64,000 nt of DNA from Streptomyces cellulosae. Its GTDB lineage: Bacteria; Actinomycetota; Actinomycetes; Streptomycetales; Streptomycetaceae. The stretch lies in the NCBI RefSeq assembly GCF_000721105.1, contig NZ_JOEV01000026.1, positions 143,144 to 207,143 of the forward strand. The letters run 5' to 3'. Below are positions 35,977 through 45,100 of the stretch, piece by piece; the stretch's first letter is position 1, and each line of letters opens with the position of its first letter. The position numbers and the translations under genes were made by a program. A model generated the notes under the pieces. That model was not told where the DNA came from. It saw only the letters and a program-made list of their open reading frames with translations, and ran no database searches.

Positions 35977-37245
35977 CTAGGCCCGGTGCGGACCGGCGAG
36001 GCGTTCGGCCAGGAACGCGCGCTCGACGTCGTTCCCGGTCAACTCCAGCGCCTGACGGTAGGCGGTCGCAGCCTCCTGCGAGCGACCCAACCGATGCAGC
36101 AGGTCCGCCTTGACCGCCGGCAGGTACTGATATCGCGCGAGTCGGCCGTCCTTCTCCAACTCCGCAACCACTTCCAGCGCCTGCGCCGGCCCAGAGACCA
36201 TCGACACCGCCACCGTGCGGTTCAATGCCACCACCGGCGAGGGCCACACCGACAGCAGCTCGTCGTACAGGGTCACGATCTGCGGCCAGTCCGTCTTGTC
36301 GTAGGACGGCGCCTCGGCGTAGAGCGAGGCGATCGCCGCCTGCAGGACATAGCGGCCCGGTCGCCTGCCGCGTAGCCCGTCCACGATCAGGTCGTGCGCC
36401 TCGGCCATCGCTGGGCGGTCCCAGAGCGATCGGTCCTGGTCCTCCAGTCGCAGCAGGCGACCGTCGGAGTCGACCCTGGTGGCGCGCCGGGCGTCGGTGA
36501 CCAACAGCAGGGCGAGCAGCCCCCGCACCTCCCGCTCGTCGGGCATCAGCTCCCCAAGCAGCCGGGTCAGCCGCAGCGACTGGTACACCAGGTCGGTGCG
36601 CACCAGCGATGCGCCGGACGGTGCGGTGTGTCCGGTAGTGAACAGTAGGTGGATCACGCCGAGTACCGCGCGCAGTCGATCCGGCAGCTCTGCGGCCTCC
36701 GGCAGCCGGAAGGGGATCCGCGCAGCCGAGATCTTCTTCTTCGCCCGGGTCATCCGGGCGGCCATGGTGGGCTCCGACACCAGAAACGCACGGGCGATAT
36801 CGGCGGTCGTCACCCCACACACGAGTCGCAGTGTGAGTGCCAGCTGCGTCTCCTGCGCCAACGCCGGATGACAGCACATGAAGATCAGCCGCAGACGCTC
36901 GTCCGGCACGACGTCCTCCGGCTCGACGGCGGCCGGTTCGTCGATAGCCACCTTGTCCTCCGTCTCCTCGGACTCGACCAGCAGCGGGAGTTTCGAGCGG
37001 AATGTCTGCTCGCGTCGTACCGCGTCCATAGCGCGGCGCTTCGCCGCGGTGGTGAGCCAGGCCGCCGGGTTACTCGGGATCCCGTCGCGGGCCCAGCTCG
37101 CCAGGGCCGCGACATACGCCTCCTGCACACACTCCTCCGCCAGGTCCAGATCGCGAGCGACACGCACCGTCGCGGCGAGCACCAGTGCCCACCCGCGGCA
37201 ATGTGCGTCCGCGACCGCAGTCTCGACGTCTGCCCGGGGCATCAT
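35977..37245 (-). CDS. ECF42-type sigma factor with long C-terminal extension
   Basis: The product has 422 residues. The sigma-2 and sigma-4 regions occupy the first ~190 residues (LAEECVQEAYVAALASWARDG, RLIFMCCHPAL, LRLVCGVTTADIARAFLVSEPTMAARMTRAKKKI). A ~220-residue TPR-like/DUF6596 extension follows, with repeated helix pairs (YDELLSVWPSPVVALNRTVAV, YLPAVKADLLHRLGRSQEAATAYRQAL). ECF42 sigma factors carry such extensions and occur beside DGPF proteins. The start overlaps the DGPF stop, so translation is coupled. Confidence 0.9.
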   Translation of the reverse strand: MMPRADVETAVADAHCRGWALVLAATVRVARDLDLAEECVQEAYVAALASWARDGIPSNPAAWLTTAAKRRAMDAVRREQTFRSKLPLLVESEETEDKVAIDEPAAVEPEDVVPDERLRLIFMCCHPALAQETQLALTLRLVCGVTTADIARAFLVSEPTMAARMTRAKKKISAARIPFRLPEAAELPDRLRAVLGVIHLLFTTGHTAPSGASLVRTDLVYQSLRLTRLLGELMPDEREVRGLLALLLVTDARRATRVDSDGRLLRLEDQDRSLWDRPAMAEAHDLIVDGLRGRRPGRYVLQAAIASLYAEAPSYDKTDWPQIVTLYDELLSVWPSPVVALNRTVAVSMVSGPAQALEVVAELEKDGRLARYQYLPAVKADLLHRLGRSQEAATAYRQALELTGNDVERAFLAERLAGPHRA

Positions 37246-37604
37246 GCCGCGGCGGGCCGATCCGCGATGAAGCCGCCTTCGACGGGCCGCACCTCGACAC
37301 CGCCGCCCTGCTGGGTAGCGGGATTGGCCCGAGCGATCTTCAAAGCAGCGTCGAGATCGGACGCCTCGATGATGGCGATGCCGGCGATGACCTCCTTGGC
37401 ATCGACGAACGGCCCGTCTGTCACCACGTCGCCGCGGATCGAGGTCGCTGTGTCGGCGGCGGGCCGCAGCGCGAATGTCGCGACCAGGGCGCCGGACGTC
37501 ACCATGTCCTCGAAGTGGCGGTCGTGGGCCTCCCGAGCGCCGGGAATGACCTCGCCCTCATCGGCGTGGGCCTTTGCATATATGAGAATCGCGTACTGAG
37601 CCAT
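37242..37604 (-). CDS. DGPF-motif (YCII-related) protein
   Basis: The product has 120 residues. It contains VVTDGPFVDAKEVIAGIAIIE, the DGPF motif that names the family, and a YCII-like ferredoxin fold (MAQYAILIYAKAHADEGEVIPG). It pairs with ECF42 sigma factors in many actinobacteria, presumably as part of a signal-dependent response. Its biochemical role is not known. Confidence 0.9.
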   Translation of the reverse strand: MAQYAILIYAKAHADEGEVIPGAREAHDRHFEDMVTSGALVATFALRPAADTATSIRGDVVTDGPFVDAKEVIAGIAIIEASDLDAALKIARANPATQQGGGVEVRPVEGGFIADRPAAA

Positions 37605-38082
37605 GGTGGCTGTCCTTCCACGTGGTTGTGGTTGCCTTACACCCCTACGTCGAACGGCCAGCCCGGATTCGACAGCCCTCCTCGAAACCTCTTCGGCCGA
37701 TACCCCGCAACATGACGATCACCCAAGCAGACGCGGCGGACCAGAGAGGGATCGGCCCCTCCCTGCTTGGTCTTGTCGACCGGACCGGCACGGATGGAGG
37801 CCCCCTTGTCGAGCGAAGGCGTGCACTCGCCGACCACACCGACGCTGGGTACACAGTTCAACCCGACCACGGACAGGTGGCTGCAAACGTGTGTGGCGCC
37901 CTCTGTCCTCGGTCGCCACACCCTGCGTGGGCGAATACGACTCGGTACCAGGCCGATGCGCAGCGTCCGTCAACGGAACGACGACCACTGACACGGGCAG
38001 ACTTCTACACCAAGGCTTCGACAAGGCCGCACGGGCTCGGTAATGCGTCACAACATCACCAACCCGTGCGGTCCCCCTCACG
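37605..38082. other. Intergenic stretch without a recognisable gene
   Basis: Several reading frames run through these 478 bases, but none has a good Shine-Dalgarno sequence, a known motif or a plausible codon pattern. They contradict each other on both strands. It may be decayed sequence next to the IS element. The GrpB gene begins beyond it. Confidence 0.6.
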
Positions 38083-38616
38083 TCACGGTTCGCCAGCGGC
38101 CCGAGCGGCGTAGGACTTCGCGACCAGTTCCTCCACCAGAGCGCTCTTCGCCGTGGAGTAGTCCCGCCTGCCCTCGCTGTCGGCATGGAACCGCTCCGCC
38201 AAGGTCCTCTTCAAGGCGCTGTAGCGCCGGACTTCATCGGGCCGCTGACGCAGGTAGTCACGGAGCAAGATGTGATCAAGGTGGGGCTTGGAACCTGCGA
38301 CCACGCCGTACAGATGATGTTCGGGAGCCGCGGACGCGGCTCGAAAAGCCTCTCGCCCCACAATCCCCAGATCGCCTTCGTGCCGGTAGCCCCGCCCGGT
38401 GAGCCGGGAGATCAGCTCGGGCATGGCAGCCTCCTCGGCCACCACGATGTCGAGGTCGATGATCGGCTTGGCGACACATCCGGGCACGGCTGTACTTCCG
38501 ACATGCTCGATGGATATCGCCAGATCCGCGACGTGAGGTGCAAGTCGCTGCCGCAGATCCTGGAATCGCTCATCCCATGAGGGGTCGTAGTCGCCGACCA
38601 CGATCATGCCAGTCAT
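38083..38616 (-). CDS. GrpB/UPF0157 family protein
   Basis: The product has 177 residues (or 174 from the internal ATG 38607). It contains ISIEHVGSTAVPGCVAKPIIDLDIVV, the nucleotidyltransferase-like signature of GrpB, plus HLDHILLRDYLRQRPDEVRRY. Family members resemble dephospho-CoA kinase-fused domains, but their function is not settled. It stands alone. Confidence 0.9.
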   Translation of the reverse strand: MTGMIVVGDYDPSWDERFQDLRQRLAPHVADLAISIEHVGSTAVPGCVAKPIIDLDIVVAEEAAMPELISRLTGRGYRHEGDLGIVGREAFRAASAAPEHHLYGVVAGSKPHLDHILLRDYLRQRPDEVRRYSALKRTLAERFHADSEGRRDYSTAKSALVEELVAKSYAARAAGEP

Positions 38617-38705
38617 GCTGGCAGTCTCGCAGGACCGCCAGAGTCCATCGAATCACTCCGAGCGCCCCGACTATCGCGTACGGAGTCGTAAGCCGTCGCC
38701 GGACC

Positions 38706-38912
38706 CTAAGCCCCCGCCGGATCCACCGTCGCCTGATGGGCCTGCGCCAGATGTTCCTCCGCCTTCAGCCAGGGCAGGAACTGCGCTCCCTTGCGCCAGC
38801 CGCACGTGTCACAGCTGATCGTGCGCTGTATGCCCGACCGCCGCACCCGCACGACGTGCTCGCGTCCGTGCTGGTCCCAGCGGCTCACCTTGCTCGTGTT
38901 GATCTCCAGCAT
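38706..38912 (-). CDS. Small CxxC protein
   Basis: The product has 68 residues. A Cys pair plus later His (SCDTCGWRKGAQFLPW ... EEHLAQAH) suggests a small zinc finger or zinc-ribbon. Such proteins are common in streptomycetes. The function is unknown. Confidence 0.65.
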   Translation of the reverse strand: MLEINTSKVSRWDQHGREHVVRVRRSGIQRTISCDTCGWRKGAQFLPWLKAEEHLAQAHQATVDPAGA

Positions 38913-39061
38913 GCTGTGCCTCCAGGGACCCGCGACCTGTGAGTCGGTCGACGCAGCAAGGAGTGTGCAGCAAGACCAACATCAACGGGGATCCTTCACA
39001 CCGAGTTGGCCAAGCCGTGCTCTGGCGCCCGGTCCGCGGGCAGGGCAGCTCCACCCAAGCC

Positions 39062-40489
39062 TCAGTCGATCGTCCTCGGCAGACGCAGGCTCAGCAGACC
39101 GGTCACGGCGATCGCCCCCAGCTGCACGAGCAACGTGGTGATCAGGGCGTCCCGCATGCCCAGGCCCGGGACGAGGGAGAGGAACAGCGTGCCGAGGGTG
39201 GCCACGCCGAGGGCCAGCGCGGACTGCTGAGTGGTGGTCATCACGCCGCTGCCGACGCCGGCCCGGGCGGACGGCACCTCGGACAGCACGATCCGGAAGA
39301 TCACCGGGAGCTGGAGCGCCTGGCCCACCCCCGCGACCGCGCCGCCCGGGAGCAGGGCGAGCAGGCCGAGGTCCGGCCAGGAACGCCACGCGGCCAGCGC
39401 GATCAGGGCTACGCCCAGCGCCTGGAGCAGGGCGCCCGCGGTCACCACCCGGGTGCCGTACCGGGCGATCAGCCGCGGTCCGGCGATCGAGGTGACGAGG
39501 AACGTCACCGCCAGCGGAGCCAGCGCCAGACCCGCCTGCACGGGGCCGAGTCCGGCGCCCTCCTGCAGGGCCACCGCGATCACGAACATGAAGCCGCTGA
39601 ACCCGACGGAGAACGGCAGGATCATCACCAGCCCGCGCCGCAACGACACCAGGGCGAACAGGCTCGGCGGCACCAGCGGCGTACGGCCCAGCCGGTCCGC
39701 CCGGCGCTCCACCGCGTAGAACGCCGCTGCCACGCCGGGGAAGGCGGCCAGCGACAGCCACGTCCACAGCGGCCAGCCCGACGCCCGGCCCTCGGTCAGC
39801 GGAAGCAGCAGGGTGAGCAGAGCGGCGGCCAGCAGGACCGTGCCGGGGCCGTCCACCGGCTCGGGGCGCCGCGCCCGGGTCTCCGGGACCGCGCGGGCCG
39901 CGAGGACCAGGCCGACGAGGACGACCGGCACGTTCACCAGGAACACCGCGCGCCAGCCGGTGCCGGCGATGTCGGCGGCCACCAGAACGCCGCCGAGGAT
40001 CTGGCCGAGCACCATGGACAGGCCGGCCGTGGCGCCGTACAGGCCCATCGCCTTGGCCCGGCGCGGACCGGCGGTCGCCGACTGGATGGTGGCGAGGACC
40101 TGCGGCAGCATCGCCGCGGACGCCGCGCCCTGCGCGACCCGGGCCGCCACCAGGGTCCAGGCGGTGGGCGCGAGGCCGCAGGCCAGCGAGGTCAGGCCGA
40201 AGGCGGCCATGCCGCCCAGGAAGAACCGGCGCCGTCCGAACAGGTCGCCGAGGCGGCCGCCCAGGACGAGCAGGACGGCGTACGCGAGGCCGTACCCGGA
40301 GACCACGAGTTCCAGGACCGACTCGCTCGCCGAGAGGTCCGCGCCGATGGTGGGCAGAGCGACGTTGACGATGAAGAAGTCGATGAGGGGCAGTGCCGCG
40401 GCCAGCAGCACGGTGAAGAGTCCGAGTCCGCCGAGCGCGGGTGGCGCCACGGGGGAGCGGACCTGGTGCGAGGTGATGGTTTCGGTCAC
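39062..40489 (-). CDS. MFS drug exporter (DHA2/EmrB-type)
   Basis: The product is about 475 residues from GTG 40489 (VTETITSHQ...), with 14 predicted helices. Motif A-like GGRLGDLFGRRRFFLGG follows the second helix, and the antiporter motif lies near LGQILGGVLVAADI. It is divergent from an MmyB-like regulator, which probably controls it. The substrate is unknown. Confidence 0.88.
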   Translation of the reverse strand: MTETITSHQVRSPVAPPALGGLGLFTVLLAAALPLIDFFIVNVALPTIGADLSASESVLELVVSGYGLAYAVLLVLGGRLGDLFGRRRFFLGGMAAFGLTSLACGLAPTAWTLVAARVAQGAASAAMLPQVLATIQSATAGPRRAKAMGLYGATAGLSMVLGQILGGVLVAADIAGTGWRAVFLVNVPVVLVGLVLAARAVPETRARRPEPVDGPGTVLLAAALLTLLLPLTEGRASGWPLWTWLSLAAFPGVAAAFYAVERRADRLGRTPLVPPSLFALVSLRRGLVMILPFSVGFSGFMFVIAVALQEGAGLGPVQAGLALAPLAVTFLVTSIAGPRLIARYGTRVVTAGALLQALGVALIALAAWRSWPDLGLLALLPGGAVAGVGQALQLPVIFRIVLSEVPSARAGVGSGVMTTTQQSALALGVATLGTLFLSLVPGLGMRDALITTLLVQLGAIAVTGLLSLRLPRTID

Positions 40490-40528
40490 GGTCCACAGCC
40501 TGCGGCCACTGTGAGACGGGTACCAGAG

Positions 40529-40551
40529 TCTTCTTATCCTGGTAGAAGAAC
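40529..40551. promoter_or_regulatory. Inverted repeat between MFS and regulator
   Basis: TTCTT (40531) ... AAGAA (ending 40550) flank TATCCTGGTAG, in the 100-bp divergent promoter region. It is a possible MmyB-type operator, weakly supported. Confidence 0.35.
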
Positions 40552-40591
40552 CACCTGGAAACAGGATCCGGCCACCGGCAGGCTGGAGGGC

Positions 40592-41611
40592 ATGACCACC
40601 ATGGCAGACCTGGCGGACAGAGCAGACGGGACGAACGGGGTGGACATGGCAGACCTGGCGGACAAAGCCTGGGGGAGCGTGCCCGGAGCCGCGCAGGGGC
40701 CCGCCGTGTCGGAGATCCGGCGGCACGAGCTCGCCGCCTTCCTGCGCCACCGCCGCGAGCACATCACCCCCGAGCAGGTCGGCCTGCCGCGCGGCCGTCG
40801 GCGCCGTACCCCGGGACTGCGCCGCGAGGAGGTCGCCCAGCTCTCCGCGGTCGGCGTCACCTGGTACACCTGGCTCGAACAGGCACGGGCCATCCAGGTC
40901 TCCGTCCAGGTCCTCGACGCCCTCGCCCGCGCCCTGCTGCTCGACCCCGGCGAACGCGCCCATCTGTTCCAGCTCGCCGCAGCCGTGGACCCGACGCCGG
41001 CCACCGTCTGCCCGTCGGTCACCCCGGCGCTGCGGACGGTGCTGGAGCAACTGGAGCCGATGCCGGCCTGTGTGCAGAACAGCCGGTACGACATCCTCGC
41101 CCACAACCGCACGTACGGTCTGCTGCTGTGCGACCTGGACGCGGTGCCGCCCGAGGACCGCAACTGCATGCTGCTCTGCTACACCCACGACGAGTGGCGC
41201 TCCTCGATCGTGCACCTCGCCCAGACCCAGCGCCTGATGGCCGCCCGGTTCCGCGCCACGATGGCCGGCCACCTCGCCGAGCCCGCCTGGAAGATGCTGC
41301 TCAAGCGGCTGCGCGCGGAGTCCCCGGACTTCCGCGAGGTCTGGGAGCGGCACGAGGTCGACACGCACCGGGTGCGGCGCAAGGAGTTCCTCAACCGGTA
41401 CGTCGGCCGCGTGGTCGTCGACCACACCGACCTGTGGCTGGGACCGGAGGCCGGGCCGCGGGTGGTGACGTACGCCCCCTGCGACGAGGAGTCGAGGCAG
41501 CGGTTGGAGCGGCTGCACGCCCTCGCGCTGGAGCGGGAAGGGGAACGAGGGCGGGGACGGGAGCGGGAGCCGGAGAACCGGGAGAGCGGGGTGGCCCTGT
41601 CCCGCGGATGA
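40592..41611 (+). CDS. MmyB-like XRE family regulator
   Basis: The product has 339 residues from ATG 40592 (GGAGG just upstream). After a short N-terminal tail with the duplicated MADLAD segment, the HTH is AAFLRHRREHITPEQVGLPRGRRRRTPGLRREEVAQLSAVGVTWYTWLEQAR. The MmyB ligand-binding PAS-like domain follows (LEPMPACVQNSRYDILAHN and later VDHTDLWLGPEAGPRVVTYAP). Because ATGs at 40601 and 40646 are also possible, the true start is unsure. It is divergent from the MFS exporter. Confidence 0.9.
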   Translation: MTTMADLADRADGTNGVDMADLADKAWGSVPGAAQGPAVSEIRRHELAAFLRHRREHITPEQVGLPRGRRRRTPGLRREEVAQLSAVGVTWYTWLEQARAIQVSVQVLDALARALLLDPGERAHLFQLAAAVDPTPATVCPSVTPALRTVLEQLEPMPACVQNSRYDILAHNRTYGLLLCDLDAVPPEDRNCMLLCYTHDEWRSSIVHLAQTQRLMAARFRATMAGHLAEPAWKMLLKRLRAESPDFREVWERHEVDTHRVRRKEFLNRYVGRVVVDHTDLWLGPEAGPRVVTYAPCDEESRQRLERLHALALEREGERGRGREREPENRESGVALSRG

Positions 41612-41669
41612 CTCTCCGAAGTGCGGGAACTCGGTGATCGGAAGGTCAGGTACCGACCCGAGGAGAGTC

Positions 41670-42176
41670 ATGGCCGAGCAGAAGTCGACACAGGATCTCC
41701 CGCAACCGCTGCGAGCGGTCGCCTCGGTACTGCGCAGGGTGCCCGGCGCCGGGACGGTGGGCCGGGCGGCCGAGGGCACGCTGGACAAGGTCGGAGCGGT
41801 GTCGCCGCGCGGGCGGCGGATCGCCGTGTACACCGGCGCCGGAGTGCTCGGTGTCGCGGGAGTCGTGGAGTGGCCCGTCGCGGTCACCGGAGCGGCGGTG
41901 GCGTGGCTGACGCAGCCGCGGCCGGCGGAGACGGACGGGAAGAGCGAGGCTGAGGAGAGCGAGCGGGCCGAGGGCGCCGGAGCCGTCGGTGGATCGGAGG
42001 GGGCCGGCCGCCGCGCCGGGGCGCCGGGCGGCGACACGCCGACGCCACAGGTGCTGGCGTCCCACGCCCCGTCGGGCGCGGGGCGTACGGCGGTGCCGGA
42101 GACGCCCTCCGACAAGTTGCCCACCCACCATGCAGCGCCAGCCGAGGCGGCCCGGCACGGCCGTACGGGCGGCTGA
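41670..42176 (+). CDS. Small membrane protein upstream of P-type ATPase
   Basis: The product has 168 residues, with AGGAGAG before ATG 41670. Hydrophobic segments around YTGAGVLGVAGVVEWPVAVTGAAVAW suggest one or two membrane spans, followed by a long Ala/Glu/Gly-rich disordered tail. It lies 9 bp before the P-type ATPase gene, on the same strand, so it is likely a partner. The function is unknown. Confidence 0.7.
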   Translation: MAEQKSTQDLPQPLRAVASVLRRVPGAGTVGRAAEGTLDKVGAVSPRGRRIAVYTGAGVLGVAGVVEWPVAVTGAAVAWLTQPRPAETDGKSEAEESERAEGAGAVGGSEGAGRRAGAPGGDTPTPQVLASHAPSGAGRTAVPETPSDKLPTHHAAPAEAARHGRTGG

Positions 42177-42185
42177 GGGAGCGTG

Positions 42186-45100
42186 ATGAGCACAGGACTT
42201 CTCACCCGCCCGACAGCGGCCGCCGCCGACCTCGTGCTGGCCGGCCCGCGGCTGCTGGCGCGCGGTGCGGCTCCGGCGGTCGGTGCGGCCGCCGGAGCCG
42301 CGGCGGGCACGGCCCGCGCCGGCGTACGCGGCGCGGACTTCGCCCTCCGCATGGCCCGGGTCGCCCGCGCGGCGGCCCCGGGCAGCCGCACCCGCGACTG
42401 GCGCTCGGGAACCCGGGCCCACTTCGCACTGCGCCCGCAGACAGAGACACCACCACAGACCCCTACAGAGACGGCAGAAGCAACAGAGACGGCAGAAGCA
42501 ACAGAGACGGCAGAAGCAACAGAGACGGCAGAAGCAACAGAGACGACACAGACGCCGGAAACCCCTTCCCCCCGCACCGAACACCTCGCCCGCCGGGTCG
42601 CCGCCGCCCTCGCCGAGCACCCCGACGTGGCGCTCGCCTACTGGGACCACGGCCTGGAGCGGCTGGTCGTGGTGGCGGTCGAGGACGCCGTCAGCGACGA
42701 GGTGATGGAGCGGGCGTCCGCGCTCGCGGAACGGCACGGGCTGGTCCCCGTGGGCGGCGACGACGTGGAGGAGCTGACGCATCCCGGTGATCCGGCCTCC
42801 GTGCGGAACACCGCCCTGGCGCTCGGCGCCGACGCACTGGGCGCCGCGGCCGCCTTCACCGCGTCGGCGCTGCGGCTGCCGCCCTCGCCCCGGCTGGTGA
42901 CGGCGACGGTGACGCTGCTGCGGGAGAACCCCCGCTTCCGCGCCTGGCTGCGTTCCCGGCTCGGGGGTTCCCGGATGGACGTGGCGCTGGCCTCCGCCAA
43001 CGCGGTCGTGCACGGCGTCGGCCAGACCCCCACCTCGCTGCTGCTCGACGGCACCCTGCGCACCTGCCAGCTCGGGGAGGCGCTCGCCCGTACGGCCACC
43101 TTCGAGACCGTGCACGACGAGCTGTGCGCACCGGACCGGGACAGCGTCCCGGCGGACCCGATGCGGCGCCCCGCGCTGCGGACCTCGCCCGCCCAGGAGT
43201 ACGCCGCCCACGCCTCCACCGGCAGCCTGCTGGGCGCGGTGGCCGCCCTGCTCGTCAAGCACGACATCTCCGAGGCCGCCGAAGCGGTCCTGGCCGGCTC
43301 GCCCAAGGCCGCCCGGTATGGTCCCGCCGCCTTCCACGCCGTCCTCAGCGGCGCCCTGTCCGGGACGGGAGTGCTGGTGCGCGACCCGGACCGGCTGCGG
43401 CAGCTGGAGATGGCCACAACCGTCGTCCTCCACCCGAGCGCGCTGCGCACCCCCGGAGCCGGCGCCGACCCCTGGACGGAGGCCGTCCTCGACGCCGCCC
43501 GGCGGGCCGGACTGCGGGTCGTGGTCGTGGACGATCCCGTGCTCGCCGACTTCACCGGCCTCGCCGACCAGGTGGTCGGCGCCGACAGGCCGCTCGGCGA
43601 GGTGGTGGACGAACTGCGCGACGAGGGCGGTGTCATCACGGTCGCCCGGCCCCGCCCGCACGCCGACACCGACGTCACCGAAGGTCTCCTGAGCGGTGAC
43701 GTGGCCGTCGCCCTCACCGACGCGGACGGTCAGGTGGTCTGGGGCGCGGACGTCCTGGCCCCGCACGGTCTGACCGACGTGTGGCGGCTGCTGAGCGCCG
43801 TACCCGTGGCCCGGGCGGTCGGCCGCCGGTCGCAGGTCCTCGCCCGGTCCGGTGCCGCGCTGTCCGGGCTGCTGGTGGCCGTCGGCGAGTCCCGCCGGGG
43901 CAACGGTTCGCCCCTGCCCGGGCTGCGGCACGCGCCCGTCGACGTGAGCGCGGCCGCGGCCCTGCTCAGCGGGGCCCGCGAGGCCCTCCGCGTGGCACTG
44001 ACCCGCCCCCCGCACCCCCGGCCCCGGGTGGCCTGGCACGAACTGGACCCGGACGCCGTCCGCGACCGGCTGGAACGCGAGGCGCCCCCGGAGCCGGGCG
44101 CCGTCGAACAGGCGACGGCCCGGGTGCGCACGGCCGCCGACACCGTCGTACGACAGCCCGCGCTGGCCCCCGCGCGCTGGTCGCTGCAGCTCGGCCGGGC
44201 CGTACGCAACGAGCTCGACGATCCGCTCACCCCGGTGCTGGTGGTCGGGTCGGCCGCGTCGGCGATCCTCGGGTCGGTCGTGGACGCCCTGCTGGTCGTC
44301 GGCGCCCTCGACCTGAACGCGCTGGTCGGCGGGTTCCAGCGGCTGCGAGCCGAGCGGGCGCTGTCCGGGCTGCTGGCGCAGCAGAAGCAGAAGGCGCGGG
44401 TCGCGGACTCCCCCGAGGAGACCCATGTCGTCGACGCCGCCAAGCTCAGCCCCGGCGACGTCATCGACCTCAAGGCCGACGACGTCGTCCCGGCCGACGC
44501 CCGGCTGCTGTGGGAGGACGGCCTGGAGGTGGACGAGTCCGCGCTGACCGGCGAGTCCCTGCCCGTCGACAAGGACATGGAGCCGGCCCCGCGCGCCTCC
44601 GTCGCCGAACGGCACTGCATGGTCTTCGAGGGGACGACCGTGGTGGCCGGACGCGCCCAGGCGGTCGTCGTGGACACCGGCGAGCGCACCGAGGCCGCCC
44701 GCGCCGTCGCCCTCGCCGCCCGGGTCCCGCCGGCCAAGGGAGTGCAGGCCCGGCTGCAGGAACTCACCCGCAAGGCCATGCCGTTGACGATGGCGGGCGG
44801 CGCCGCGGTGACCGGTCTGTCACTGCTACGGGGTACGCCGATCCGGCAGGCGGTGAGCGGTGGCGTGGCCGTCGCGGTGGCCGCCGTACCGGAAGGGCTG
44901 CCGCTGGTGGCCACGGTGGCGCAGCTGGCCGCCGCCCGCCGGCTGAGCAGTCGCGGAGTCCTCGTCCGCGCCCCGCGCACACTGGAGGCGCTGGGCCGGA
45001 TGGACACCATCTGCTTCGACAAGACCGGCACCCTCACCGAGAACCGGCTGCGCCTGGTCCGCGTGGCGGGCGCCGACGGCACCGTGCACACCCTCGACGA

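Noticed and set aside
35792..36877. 361-codon minus-strand frame overlapping the ECF42 gene
   Set aside because: Shadow of the ECF42 sigma factor frame.
37622..38113. 163-codon plus-strand frame in the empty spacer
   Set aside because: No known motif or ribosome-binding site, and it runs into the opposite-strand GrpB gene.
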